Assembly (NCBI GenBank): GCA_963971425.1
Contig: OZ020523.1
Location: 23,975,105-24,039,104 of the forward strand
Length of the DNA: 64,000 bases
Source of the DNA: Bryoerythrophyllum caledonicum
Lineage: Eukaryota > Streptophyta > Bryopsida > Pottiales > Pottiaceae
Direction: 5' to 3'
Below are positions 35,802 through 47,145 of the stretch, piece by piece; position 1 is the first letter of the stretch, and every line of letters starts with the position of its first letter. The notes beneath the pieces are model-generated. The model was not told where the DNA came from and made no database searches. It saw nothing but the letters and a program-made list of their open reading frames with translations. Position numbers and translations under genes: made by a program.

Positions 35802-36821
35802 ATGACAAGGAGTTATGTATCAAATGATATACGACACATGATAGTCGGTATGCAGAAAGCTGGCATGTCAGTGAGTGAAATTGGAAACATTGTAGGAAGG
35901 CCAAAATCGACTATTTCAAGGATTCTCAAGCGATTTAGAATTAGAGGCTCTGTATTGCCAGCAAGTAGGTCCGGTAGGCCGTAAAACATGAGTGATCGAG
36001 ATAGGAGAAAGCTCCATAGAGATCTTAGTAGTAATCGTCGTGCTCCTCTTGGAGAATTGTGCAGCAATGTGACATCTTCCGTGGGCATGTCAACTTTACG
36101 TAAAGAGCTTCATGAGCTTGGTGTTAACAGTTGCATTGCAGTGAAGAAACCATTCTTGAGTGACATACACAAGGCAAAGAGGTTGGCTTTTGCAAAGGAG
36201 CACTTGCATTGGACAATTGACGATCGGAGTAATGTGATTTGGACCGATGAGTCATCCTTTGAAGTTGGAAAACCATCACGCCAAATTCGTGTCTGGCGAA
36301 AAGCACATGAACGCTACAACTACAATTGCTTAGCACCTACATTCAAATCCGGAAGGACTTCAATTATAGTATGGGGTGCTATCACTGGCTCTTCTAAGTC
36401 TTATTTGGTGTTAATTCCTCCTAATAGACGCACTACCAAAGACTTTGTAGAGATAGTATCTCAAGGAGCATTAGAGCATTATTATTGGCACCATGACCAC
36501 TATGAGCACCTCATTTTAATGGAGGATGGTGCTCCAATACATGGTAGTAATATACAAAAAGATTGGAGAGAGCAACTTGGATTGAAAATGCTTGAATGGC
36601 CACCAAATTCTCTTGACCTTAATCCTGTAGAGAATGTCTGGAAGCAAGTTAAAGATCAAGTGCAACAGAGAATTAGACCACGAAACAAAGACGAAATGTG
36701 GACATCAGCCAATTTGGCTTGGGAGGATATACCTCAAGAAAGCATCAAGAAGTTGATTTCAACAATGCCAACCCGGATGAAAGCTGTAATAGCAGCTCAA
36801 GGTGGTAGCACTCGATGGTAG
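35802..36821 (+). pseudogene. Tc1-type transposase with one in-frame stop (about 339 codons)
   Basis: This DDE transposase would cut and rejoin its own element at TA sites. The frame is continuous from the ATG at 35802 except for a TAA at 35982-35984 (codon 61). Residues 4-50 form the paired-like helix-turn-helix DNA-binding region (AGMSVSEIGNIVGRPKSTIS). The GRP motif lies just before the stop. Catalytic residues are present: Asp in WTDESSF, Asp in LILMEDGAPIH and Glu in LNPVENVW, with 34 residues between the last two (DD34E). The length matches the usual 340 aa of Tc1 transposases. Translation could restart at the ATG at 35988, but that product lacks the N-terminal DNA-binding helices. The element is therefore probably non-autonomous. 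Confidence 0.9.
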
Positions 36822-37320
36822 TAGGTGTTCCATTTTACTGTAGAATATTTGTTAGTGAGTAAGACATATTGTAAACTTCATATCATATCAGGCTTCCATA
36901 CTACTATAGCTTTGTAATGATACCTTATTTGACTTGATTTGATCAAATTTTGATTTAATATATGAGTTTGATTTCCTTAGCCTAGAATATGAATGAATAG
37001 AAACTATGAAAATACTTTAGAGCCACATAGAGGAGAATTTTACCTACATAGTGTGCATCTTTGTAATACCAAGAATGTGAACTATGATATATCCTATAAA
37101 TTGGTGCAATCAAATTTTTAAAAATCATCATATATATTTCTCAGTTAATTTTTTTTGAAATTAAGTGAATAAGATAAAATAATTCACCAAAAATAGAGAT
37201 TTCATTTTTTGACATTGACATTTTATGAACACGTGAAGGGTCCGTAACACAAAAGATTTAATAGGATAAATTTGATAAAATCCTCCCATATTGAAAATGA
37301 ATGAGAGAATTTCAAGAGTT

Positions 37321-37355
37321 CACAAAATGGTTGCAAGACATGTTGGAGGGTACTG
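37321..37355 (-). repeat. Right terminal inverted repeat of the Tc1-like element
   Basis: Partner of 35332-35365; it ends in CTG followed by the TA target site. Confidence 0.85.
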
Positions 37356-37357
37356 TA

Positions 37358-38652
37358 CATATAGTAACATGCTTTTAATAATATTTTGCGAATACAAAGT
37401 CATTTGAGGCCTTTACTTTCTTTTGGAAAATATGTACTAAAATAATCTTAAATATTTAAATATTTTATTTTATTTTTCAAACCACATAGTTGAAGGACAA
37501 TTTGACACTCTAACGCCAAATAATAATTACATCTAAAAGAAGAGTCGACTAAACAAATATGATCACAGCTTTGTATGATACCCACTTTAATGTAATTCCA
37601 AGTTTTATGGAAATTATTTGTTTCTAAAATTGCCAACCCTAACCTGAAGGTACGGTAAATACTTTCTTATTATTAATTATTATTATTATAGTAAATTAAT
37701 AATACATTTAATGAATCATTTGTCATGAGACTTACGCCCTGCTAAAAATATTTGAATGTGTGTTTTATAATGTTTTAGAGCAGGGACCTCTTTATTTCAT
37801 GTAGACTGATGTTGGGGGGGCAAGGTAGGCCTTTTTTCTGGCTCTTTTATTTCAAGGATCCATGAGCTTTTTTGGAATTTTTTTTGTCAACTTTGGAACC
37901 TGCGGCTCCAATGTATCCTGGAGATTCCACCTTGATCTAAATAGGGCCCCCCTCCAACACAAAAATAGAGGCCAGATTTTGTCCACACCCCCTTCCCTTA
38001 CCATCCGTCCACATACATGATTTAAAGAGACCCAGGTGCTTGTAAGTCAATGCATGTATGCCCATACATATACATCAATGCATGTACATATGTAAGGACA
38101 AATACATTAATGCATGTACATCTACACATTTACATGAATGAGTGTATGCACGTCAATGATTGGCTTACCATACCCGACCCTACATAATGAGAGACCGAGC
38201 TACGGTGACGTATGTGACAGCCCTACTATAACAGTGCCAGGGAAAATGAATGATTCCGCAACTTGGATCCCGCAACTTGTATCCCTCGTCATGCGTGCCA
38301 GGATCTCCATTGGAAAAATATACGAATCGTGAAATTGCGTACAAAATACACCTCTGCATGTTGATATTAAGAATCTCATCGTCATTTGGAAACTTCATCA
38401 AGGCATCATTGTTGGTTCAGTTTCAACCTGAGTTGCAGAGGAGCGGATGGTCGTATTTACTGTAGTCTACTGCGTGTGAAAGCATCCCAATCTATTATAC
38501 AGTCCACCCTCTTTAGATGTTGACGGTCGGGAGCGGGAAAAATCATAACACAGACCGAAAATATCACCTATCAAGTTCTCAACCAAAAGTTTCAGCCAAT
38601 TTTCATCCAATATTTTTATCCATGAGGACAATCTTCATCTAAAACAATCACC
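37358..38652. other. Spacer with short ATGCATGTACAT repeats
   Basis: Around 38050-38150 variants of AATGCATGTACAT recur irregularly. No gene is recognised. Confidence 0.45.
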
Positions 38653-39578
38653 GTAAGCCCTAAAGGACCAAATCCCCTTTGGAAGGAGGAGGGTGTTTTA
38701 GATTTTGGGCAGGTACCTCAAATTCAACAAAAAAAACAATTTCTTTTGAAAATTTTATACTAGATTATCGTGATGAGAGCTTTGTGGAGGTATTTTTATT
38801 ATTATTTTTGGATTCATGGTTTGAAAGATAGTGCCACTCAAAGTTAGAATTTGGGACTCCAGGCAGCTCCAAAATTTTGCTAGAAGTTTCTGTTGGCATT
38901 GAGATTTTTCGTATGTATAGAGAATATTATCTTATTTGAAGATGTCAAAAAAAAATCTCGTCTTTAATGTAAAAAACATTTTAACTCAAGTCAAAAAAAT
39001 TACACGTTTTGGGCAAGCAGGGAAAAATACTTCATCTTATCTACATAAAACCTAGAGATCTTCATACTTTTCATTTTTCATTTTTTCAACAACAATATGT
39101 GGTGGAAACCTTCTTATTGACCGTTTGGATTATCATTCCAAAACATATTGAGTTCACAAAAGGAAAAAACGTGAATTGGCAATTTTTGAACCTCCACTCT
39201 TTGCACACTTGTTTTGAATATGCTACACCCCTTCTCTAGTACCTCTAAAAATTGGTGTATAGGGAACTATCATCATGCTTAACACAATGATAAAATATTT
39301 AGACCTTATGTAGTACAAAAATTTGACAATAATCTCTTGATCCACTAAACACACGGAAGAAAATGAACCATTTGCATGACGTCAAACACTATAATCTTTC
39401 AATCCGTGCTGTCAAAGTTTTTAAAATTTTGTAAGTATACTACTTAGGAAGTTTTAATTGAGCTCCTATGATCAAAACTATAAAGTATAGGTTTTGTTTT
39501 CTTCTTTACTCATTGCACTAGTACCATCAATTTTGAAGTGTTTTTGGTGTGAAATTGTCACGGTCCTTTAGGAGTTAA
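38653..39578 (+). mobile_element. TTAA-bounded piggyBac-like element, copy c
   Basis: The left end is GTAAGCCCTAAAGGACC (TTAA mutated to GTAA). The right end is GGTCCTTTAGGAGTTAA, 926 bp in all. The interior runs parallel to copy a. It is non-coding. Confidence 0.6.
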
Positions 39579-41555
39579 ACCCTAACATGCGTTTTACTTG
39601 GCCAATCTTCCTGCCTTGCATTACCTTTTACCGCTCTTGCTCCTATCTACTACCCCATAATTTCTCCAATTTCACCCACTTTAACACTAATAATGGTGAA
39701 ACTAACAAAGGAGGGAGCAGAAAATGTTATATCACTTAACATATAACACTTAGTAGTGTTGATTTTTAGGGAGCAAAAATTCCATAACATTCATCGAATT
39801 GTAACATATATAGAGGTAACATTTAAAGAAGGTGGACTGTAGTTTAATTTCTATGATTTAATTAGCAACAAATGATACATAGGGTTGGTTATGGATATTT
39901 GTACTATAGTATAGTATTTTGGGTTAAATATATTCTATAGATAGATTTTCAAAGTTTTTAAAAACTTAATACAGTGAAAAAGAAAATTTATGAGAGATTC
40001 TTATTGCTGAATATATTTTCAGAGTTAATTGATTATTTGGCAGAATGTGACCCCTAAGTACTGTTGTAATACGAGAAATGATGCTACAATTATGAGGGTT
40101 TCCCATGAGATTGATATGTTTATTTGGTCGTATCTTAAGGTTTTGGTCACTTTACTTAGAAATAGGAAGGAGTTTTTCATTTATATTTTGAATTGCATGT
40201 AAGGAATCCCTCTAGTATTTTAGATTTTTACTGAATAATTGAATAACTAGCAATTGGCGCTTGCTTTGCAATGCATTAGTCCAACTATTTTAATGTAGTT
40301 TTTATATTACAAACTATAAAAATAAGAAGGTAACATGATTCATTGCACGGTTGACTATGCAATTAACTGTGCGATTGACTGCAGCTTTTCTGTAGTTCAC
40401 TGCACGGTTGACTGCGTGGTTGATTGCTGCGTGATTCACTGCGTAGATTATGATTTTAGTAGTATGATGTTTTTGTGGCACAACATGAAAGTGCAAGCAC
40501 ATGCAAGTGCTTGTTGAAGAAGTGGGGATTTTACGGTAGGATTTGAACCACTCAACTTGACAAAGGAGGCCCCTTTCAATGAAGTGTGTATTTGCTTATA
40601 AGTTTATGTTTATATGGGAGAAAAAAACAGCCATATGTTCATCACACCATTGGGCTTATTGACAAAAGATTGGAAGATTTCTTTTTTAATATGTCATTTC
40701 TCTAGCATGTAGCATGTTGAAGTGAAGAAAAAGCTACTTTGCTACCTCTCACATTTTGATACTACTGTAGTCATAAAATCAATTTTTGATAAAGGACATG
40801 TTTCTCTAGGATTCTTCAATTCTTTAGTTCCTCTGAGACCACATTTTGGTCTCGAGGTGTACAAAATCAAAATTGACACAAAATCCACGAAGAATTAGAA
40901 TTACAACATTGAAGTGAAAAAAATTACATATAGATTACACACACAATTTGCAAAGATTGGATCTTGTTATGGAGTTGCAAAACTCTTTGAGTACTTACTG
41001 ATATCAATACCTACAAATATAACACCACATACATGATACTATGTAATATTTGTACTCATATAAAATGAAATTGGTCTAAAAAATGATTGAAATTTGTCTC
41101 AAGTGATTCTTCATTGTTATGTGATTGTTAATCATGCTCATAACATACAAATTTCTATTTTTATTCCTATAAGGTTTGGAACATCTTTGTTTAAAATCAA
41201 GTACAACAAAGTCCAAAAACCAACATAAATCATGTATAAATTACTACTTTACATGTTGTATGTCAATATAAAGCTATCAAAATGTTGCACATCCAAATCA
41301 AGTCCATTGCAAGTCTTAAAGGATTTTTTGCAAGTTCTATTGATTGGACAAGTTGTAAACCATCCAAAATCCACAATTTTCACTAGAAATATATACAAAT
41401 ATCAAACACTATAATCTACTTTATCAAATGATGGATGATGTGCAAAATCTCCTCAACATTTACAACATGGCTTAAGTTCAACTATATGCAACTAAAAAAT
41501 CATATAAGACACTTCATTTTCATGACCAACAACTCAAAGAGAAAATCTCTTGAAC
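39579..41555. other. AT-rich spacer
   Basis: No gene is recognised. A short repeat of about 12 bp sits at 40335-40450. Confidence 0.45.
40335..40450. repeat. Imperfect 12-bp repeat (GCACGGTTGACT type)
   Basis: About nine diverged units give frames of CTVDYAINCAID type on one strand and AVNRAVN type on the other. Neither is likely to be a gene. Confidence 0.65.
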
Positions 41556-41884
41556 TTAACTCTTTAAGACCTAATGTCCATTTTTGGGTCGTTTTGGCAT
41601 GATAACCTCAATAGCAAACGCTTCATGGCACCTCCATGAAAAACTTCTACTACGACATAGAGGTGGAGGAAGATGAGCATCTATTGAGATTGGTGCCACC
41701 AAAAATCGATGCAAGTGTTGGCTAGGTATAGTGACTTCGATGGAATGGGATCGCAATGAAATGTGGCTTGCGTGTAGATGTTGTGAAACATGATCTATTA
41801 CTCTCAATGGCAAGAAAAACTCGTTGGCCTTAAAGTGTTAAGCCATGCTTGTTGGTATAGTACCTCGGGCACTAAAGGGTTTAA
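41556..41884. mobile_element. Possible short TTAA element
   Basis: TTAACTCTTTAAGACC on the left and, inverted, TTAAACCCTTTAGTGCC on the right, 329 bp apart. The left end resembles 43255-43300. The ends are imperfect, so confidence is low. Confidence 0.35.
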
Positions 41885-44257
41885 CACACTTGATATTTAC
41901 ATTAGTAAAATGTATAAAATCTTATTTCCAAGATCTCCAATTTTATATATTTTATTAATATTTTTCACACCAATATAACGGGCCCTTGACTTGTCTTGAA
42001 GAACTTAAGAAGGTGGTGAACAGCTTTCCAACAAAATGTGAAGCAGCCCCAAGATCCTTGATGAAGTTAGGGTTTATAAAGTCATCCTTTATGAGGTCAT
42101 CTCTTTGGCATATTATGTGCATTATGCGGATTTGACAAAGACCACTTGCAAGTGCAAATTGGGCCAAACTTGCAAATTGTCAAAATGAAGACTGGTTCTC
42201 CTTAAAACCGGTACATTGTTGACAATGGTCAGGGGTTGACTTAGCACCATTTGAAATACTTGGACATTTCATATCTTTCTTATATTATTATTATTTTTGG
42301 TTTCAATGCAAAAGCACCTCACAATAAACCACATGCTGCATGGGCAAAGCTTTCCAAGAGGGTATGTGTTTATTTATTTTATTAAAAAAAAATAACTTAA
42401 ATTTTTTCCACATACATCAAGATTTAACATGAAAATACGCCAAGAAGTCTTATGTCATTATGAGAGTTATGAGTATTTGATGGATTTTTTTAATTCTTTT
42501 TGTGATTCTTCTTATTTTTTAAGTCAATTTTCAAAGGGGAGAAAATGAAGTTAAAAATATGGAACATTAAATCTATCTCTTGATCCTTCTTTTGTATGGC
42601 AAATTACCATGCCTGAGTGCTGAGAACCATTAGAATAAACTGGAAGAGGGTTATGAAAGTTAAGGAAGTGGCCATTAAAGAGACAAATTAGATGTGTGGC
42701 ACCAAAGAAGTCAATATGGCCATTAGAAAAGAAATTAATTGTTGTTGAGATTAACCCTTGATGGTGCAAAAGGATGTGTGGCTTCTCCTTTCACTTATGC
42801 ATTGCATTTTCTTGCATCTTTAGGGGTTAACAATGATTTTAGGGATCCAAGAGGTCATCCTTGCTATGGGTATAGAATGCTATGAAGATTCCATGAAAAT
42901 AAAAATTCATTTTCATTTTTAACATATTCAACCAAAATATACAAGTTTGAAAAAAAAATTGTACAAAATAATAAAAGGTTTTCAAATATTAATCCTTAAA
43001 AATCCTTGGCTAATTCTTGCCAAGAACATTCCAAAATTTTCAACTTTAGTGTAATCAATACAAGTGAAATCATAAAATCTTTATTTTGTACTCCAACTTT
43101 AGTTTCTTCGTATTGACTACGAGAAAAGCAAGCTGTCAAATTTTTATGAATGTTGACCACACGTATTGGAAGATAATAGTGTTTGAAGTAAATAAAAAGG
43201 GTTTCTTTTTTCCTTTGTATTAGGAGGACCAATAGACTTTGACTTTACTCAACCCTTTAATGCCGAGATGGTTGTTTTTGGGTCGATTTGGGTATATTTT
43301 TGGTAAGATCTCCTTCTGTGTAAATTGAATGTACTTTTTTTGGTTGGAACATGTTTGGCAATAGGGAATATCCTTCACATGGAACAATTCTTGAGGGCAT
43401 TGGTGCAAGATTTGGAGAGCTACAATGGTTAATGAGAAGTGGGGTCAACGTGAAATTTACTCTTTGTGTAGATGTTGGTGTGCATTATTTACTAGATGTT
43501 GTGCTTGATCAATTACACTTGTGGATTTTCCTGAGCCTTGTGAAGACCTGCGGCGTTACAGGGTAAAACACAAAGCAAAGTCAATTATCTACAAATAGAA
43601 AAGGTCTCAGTTTAATACCAGTATGGTGTACATGTTGATAGTTTCTATGTACACCAATTTTTAGAGGTATTAAAAGGATCTGCATTTTCAAACGAATGTG
43701 CAAGGAGCAGAGATTCAAAATTTGGAAAAATTCATTTCAGTTTTTTGTGAATTCAATTATTCATTAAGTGCATATCTAAACGGTCAACCAAATATTCATG
43801 CTAATTTAAAATAAAAATTGAAAATGGTAATAAACAAAAATCTATAAATTTTATGCGAAATGAAGAAGTTAATTGTGCCTACCGGGCATTACCCAGCTTC
43901 ATTAATGAACAACTGGGATGGCATAACTTTTTCCTACAAGTCCAGTGAGAAAAATATATCATATATCCATGAAGCTTTTCCCTCCTTACATCTTATTAAA
44001 AAGAGAGATAAAATAAAAAATAAAAAATTGTAATCACAAGAATTCATCAAAGATCCAAAATGCCAACTCACAACTTTGAGGCATTATGTTAAGCCTAAAT
44101 TCATTTTTAAAATGATATTGTACATTTTAGTAAGGCTTGTTCGAATTTTCTTTAAGAAGATGTCACAACTTTAGAAAATTTACAATATACTTTAAAATTA
44201 TGAATCTATTTCCTTACACGTGTATTTTAAAATCATGGTGTCCTCAACAAAAACGTT
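41885..44257. other. AT-rich spacer with TTAA-family fragments
   Basis: 43650-43960 matches the interior of the TTAA family (ACCAATTTTTAGAGGTA, and a CGGGCA block near 43885) in inverted orientation, but its ends were not found. No gene is recognised. Confidence 0.45.
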
Positions 44258-44945
44258 TTAATCCCTTCACAACCATTTGTCGTTTGGAGGTACATTTTCC
44301 ATTTTGGGCAAGTTTCTCAATTTAGATCTTGAATTTGGAAAATTTGAATTCAGATATGGCATAGAAGTGGATTTGTGGAAATGTGATCCTCTTACACCAT
44401 AACTGAAGAAAAAATTAATGCTATTTAAATGCAACTTAATCGACAAGGGGTGGCTCCAAATTTTTTACTGAAAGCATTTGGTAGCATTGGGCTTTAATAA
44501 AAATTTAAAAATTAAATAAATTGAATTTCATATTTGATTTTATAAAAAAAAATCTTGTCCTTTGCGTATAGAAAATATAATATAACGAAAGTCAAAGATA
44601 TTCACAGTGTACTAGACAAGGTACAAATAAACTGCTTCTTAAATCCCTTACAAAATATAGACTTTGATTTTAATTTTAATTTTTTTACAACAAGACGTGT
44701 TATAAATGTTCTTTTGGGCCATTTGGATTCTCATTCTACAACAAATTGGATTCACAAAGTACTAAAATATGATTTGGCAACTTTTTGAACGTTCTTCCCT
44801 ACACAATCATTCTGAAAATGCTACACCTCTCATTCTCCTCTAAAAATTGTTCTACACAAACGCACATCATGTAAAATATGGAGATACCAAATTCAGACCT
44901 TGTGTAATGAAAAAAAAGTGATACCAAATGAAGTCAATGTTTGAC
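44258..44945 (+). mobile_element. TTAA-family fragment
   Basis: It starts TTAATCCCTTC and continues TTGGGCAAGTTTCTCAATTT, parallel to the left end of copy a. The CTACACCTC and CTCTAAAAATTGTTC blocks near 44830 are also family sequence. The right end is lost near the family A element. Confidence 0.45.
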
Positions 44946-45094
44946 AATCCTTTCAATGCAAGGAAGAAAAAGAAGCTTTTGTTCACTTATTGTAATATTA
45001 TAATGATGATGAACCCCATTCCCCAATTGAAGCCGGCGTGAATAGAATGTTTGTTCATCCCACGCTAACTCGACGCCCACCACACAAAGCATTA

Positions 45095-45995
45095 AGGTAA
45101 GCCTCCCCATAATCAACAAAAACCCATAGCCAACACCTGTAAAATTGGGGTATATCCAACCCTCTTCCATCCCATTACCACCAACTGAGCTCCAAATGGA
45201 GGTTTGCTATTAGTCAAGACCCTTACTTTTGGTCATTGATTATGCGAGGTACCTACTGCTGGCCACCCACTAAGGTAGAGGCACCCAATTCCAGTCACTT
45301 AAGCCAGTTGGGGACTCAAATGACATTGTATGTCAAAAACATATATATAGAAGGATGCGGAATTAGGAATGAAATGCAACAAATATTTTTCGAATTCAAT
45401 CTCAAAGATTTGCAATTGATGTTGAATTTAAAAGCCCGAAAAACCACCGGAGCCCATAATCAAGTTACAGAGTAGGTGAGATTTGGTGCCCTCCTTTGCC
45501 CTATGCCAATAAGTGAGAGTGAGTAAAAAGAGACAAGACATGCCATGGATAACCAACTCATGGAGGGTACCCAATGTCGATCCGCCTTGTTTGACTTTTG
45601 AGGTAATGCCACCAATGACAACTAAATTGAGGTGGAACAACCCAAAATTGCACGCTTCGTGACCCAATGCCGATAATGACTCGTGTTTTCAAATTTTGAG
45701 TTATTGGTTTTGAATCACTTCATGCACCATTTCATACATTTGCCATTTTCATGCGCGATGCCATGCATAGTCCACTGATCGGAATTCGGTGGCTCATTGG
45801 AATTGGGTGCCTCTACCTTAAACATGGCTGCATAGTTTGAAAATTCATAACTAATTCTGTTTTCATTGAAAAAATATGAAATCACTTGGGTTGGAATTGT
45901 AATTTTATTGGCTATCACTGAAAAATAATAGAATAACTATCTCCTCTCTCCATATACGCACATTCCATAACTTGTCAGTTTTACGGGGGCTTACC
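45095..45995 (-). mobile_element. Family A element, copy A3, interrupted by copy B2
   Basis: The left end is AGGTAAGCCTCCCC and the right end CGGGGGCTTACC, flanked on both sides by TTA (45092-45094 and 45996-45998). Without its 548-bp insert it is 353 bp, against 367 bp for A1. It runs opposite to A1. The three-base TTA duplication fits the PIF/Harbinger superfamily. Confidence 0.8.
45274..45818 (+). mobile_element. Family B element, copy B2, nested in A3
   Basis: It opens GGTAGAGGCACCC and closes GGGTGCCTCTACCT. TAA flanks it at 45271-45273 and 45819-45821. The uninterrupted A1 copy has a single TAA at the matching site, so the insertion and its three-base duplication are shown directly. 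It is 545 bp and matches B1. Confidence 0.85.
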
Positions 45996-45999
45996 TTAG

Positions 46000-47145
46000 T
46001 AGTATGAAACTACTTCCCCCTCTCAAAGATAGACACCATAACACTACATGTTACATAAAACTAACCATCATTTTAATTGGTGCAAATAAAAACACAAACG
46101 GATGAAAACACAATGGATTCCCGGAACGAGCTTCAAGAGGATGAAAACACGAATGGATGAAAAAACGAATGGATGAAGAAGTGAATGGATGAAGACGCGG
46201 TCTTTTTCATCGACGGGGAGCGTTTGCAGTCGTCAAAAGCCAGATTTGGTGTCGCTCGTCGTTGGACTGTTGCGAGCAAAGTTGATTATCATGCAGCATG
46301 GTTCGATCGTGAGCAGCACGGCTGTTGCTGCTGCTGCTGCTGCTGCCGTCAGACCTGCACGGCGATGATGTTATCCGATCTCGCGCCAGGCAGTGTGTGG
46401 TCACTCCGCTGCTGCAGGATCCGCACCAGACGCCGGCCTCTGGCCCCGCGCGCAATCGGCAAGCAAAACGATGCTCAGATGCTCTTGCACCTCCCGTTCT
46501 TGTTTTTTCTAGCCCTCCCGACGTTTCCTTGGAGGAGCATCCTCCGTTCGCTAGCCTAGAGTCCTTTACGGCTGCCTGTAAGGCCGTGCATCGCTCCTGG
46601 TTGAGGAGGAAAGTTACGATGCTCTCACGGCTCTTTTCCTGGTAGTTTTCCTGTTTTTTGAGAGGGACTGGAGCCATTTCTCGAAGTTGGAGCTCCTGGT
46701 GATTCGTGGCGGAGGCGCTTCTGAGGAGTTTTGGAGTGTAGTTGTGGTGGGGAGGTTTGGTTTCTGTTTTGAGGAGCTGGATGATATTTTCTTGCTTGCG
46801 GAATATGCCATCGCCATCGCCATCTGGGTTGCAGTCATGTCAATTGATCCTTGCTCTGTAGCGGGAGTTGGGGCGTTGCGGTGTGTTCCATTGAGTGGAC
46901 GTGAGCCTGGGACATGAATATCGTCGTGGTTTAGCATGCAGAGTGCTTGTTTGCTTTTCAGTTGCGAGGCCGTAGCCGGAGGTGAAGTGCTTGTTGGAAG
47001 ATGCTGTGGTTGGTTTTGAGAAACATATTTGTCGGTGTGTGTTTTGATTTTCGTCGCGCCTGCACCAAGGGTTTCGTGGCGTATGGAGAGGTTGAGGTGA
47101 GGTTGTGACGGAGCGGGGAGGGTGTCTGCGGAGGAGAATTCAGGG
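46000..47145. other. 5' region of COI1
   Basis: From 46200 the DNA becomes GC-rich and probably includes the COI1 promoter and leader. It has GGATGAA-type repeats at 46085-46195 and a CTG repeat at 46322-46346. Long frames on both strands (for example 46614-47231 minus) have no family features and are shadows of composition. Confidence 0.5.
46322..46346 (+). repeat. CTG trinucleotide repeat
   Basis: About seven CTG units, one of them TTG-interrupted, lie about 800 bp upstream of the COI1 start. Confidence 0.9.

Larger units (their letters stand above)
35332..37355 (+). mobile_element. Tc1-like (DD34E) transposon, 2,024 bp, complete ends
   Basis: The left end CAGTACCCTGTAACAAG starts at 35332. 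The right end, read inverted, CAGTACCCTCCAACATG, starts at 37355. The first 26 bases of the two ends match at 22 positions. A TA dinucleotide flanks both sides (35330-35331 and 37356-37357), the Tc1/mariner target duplication. The single gene inside (35802-36821) is a DD34E transposase with one nonsense codon. The well-matched ends and nearly intact gene suggest recent arrival compared with other elements here. Confidence 0.9.
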
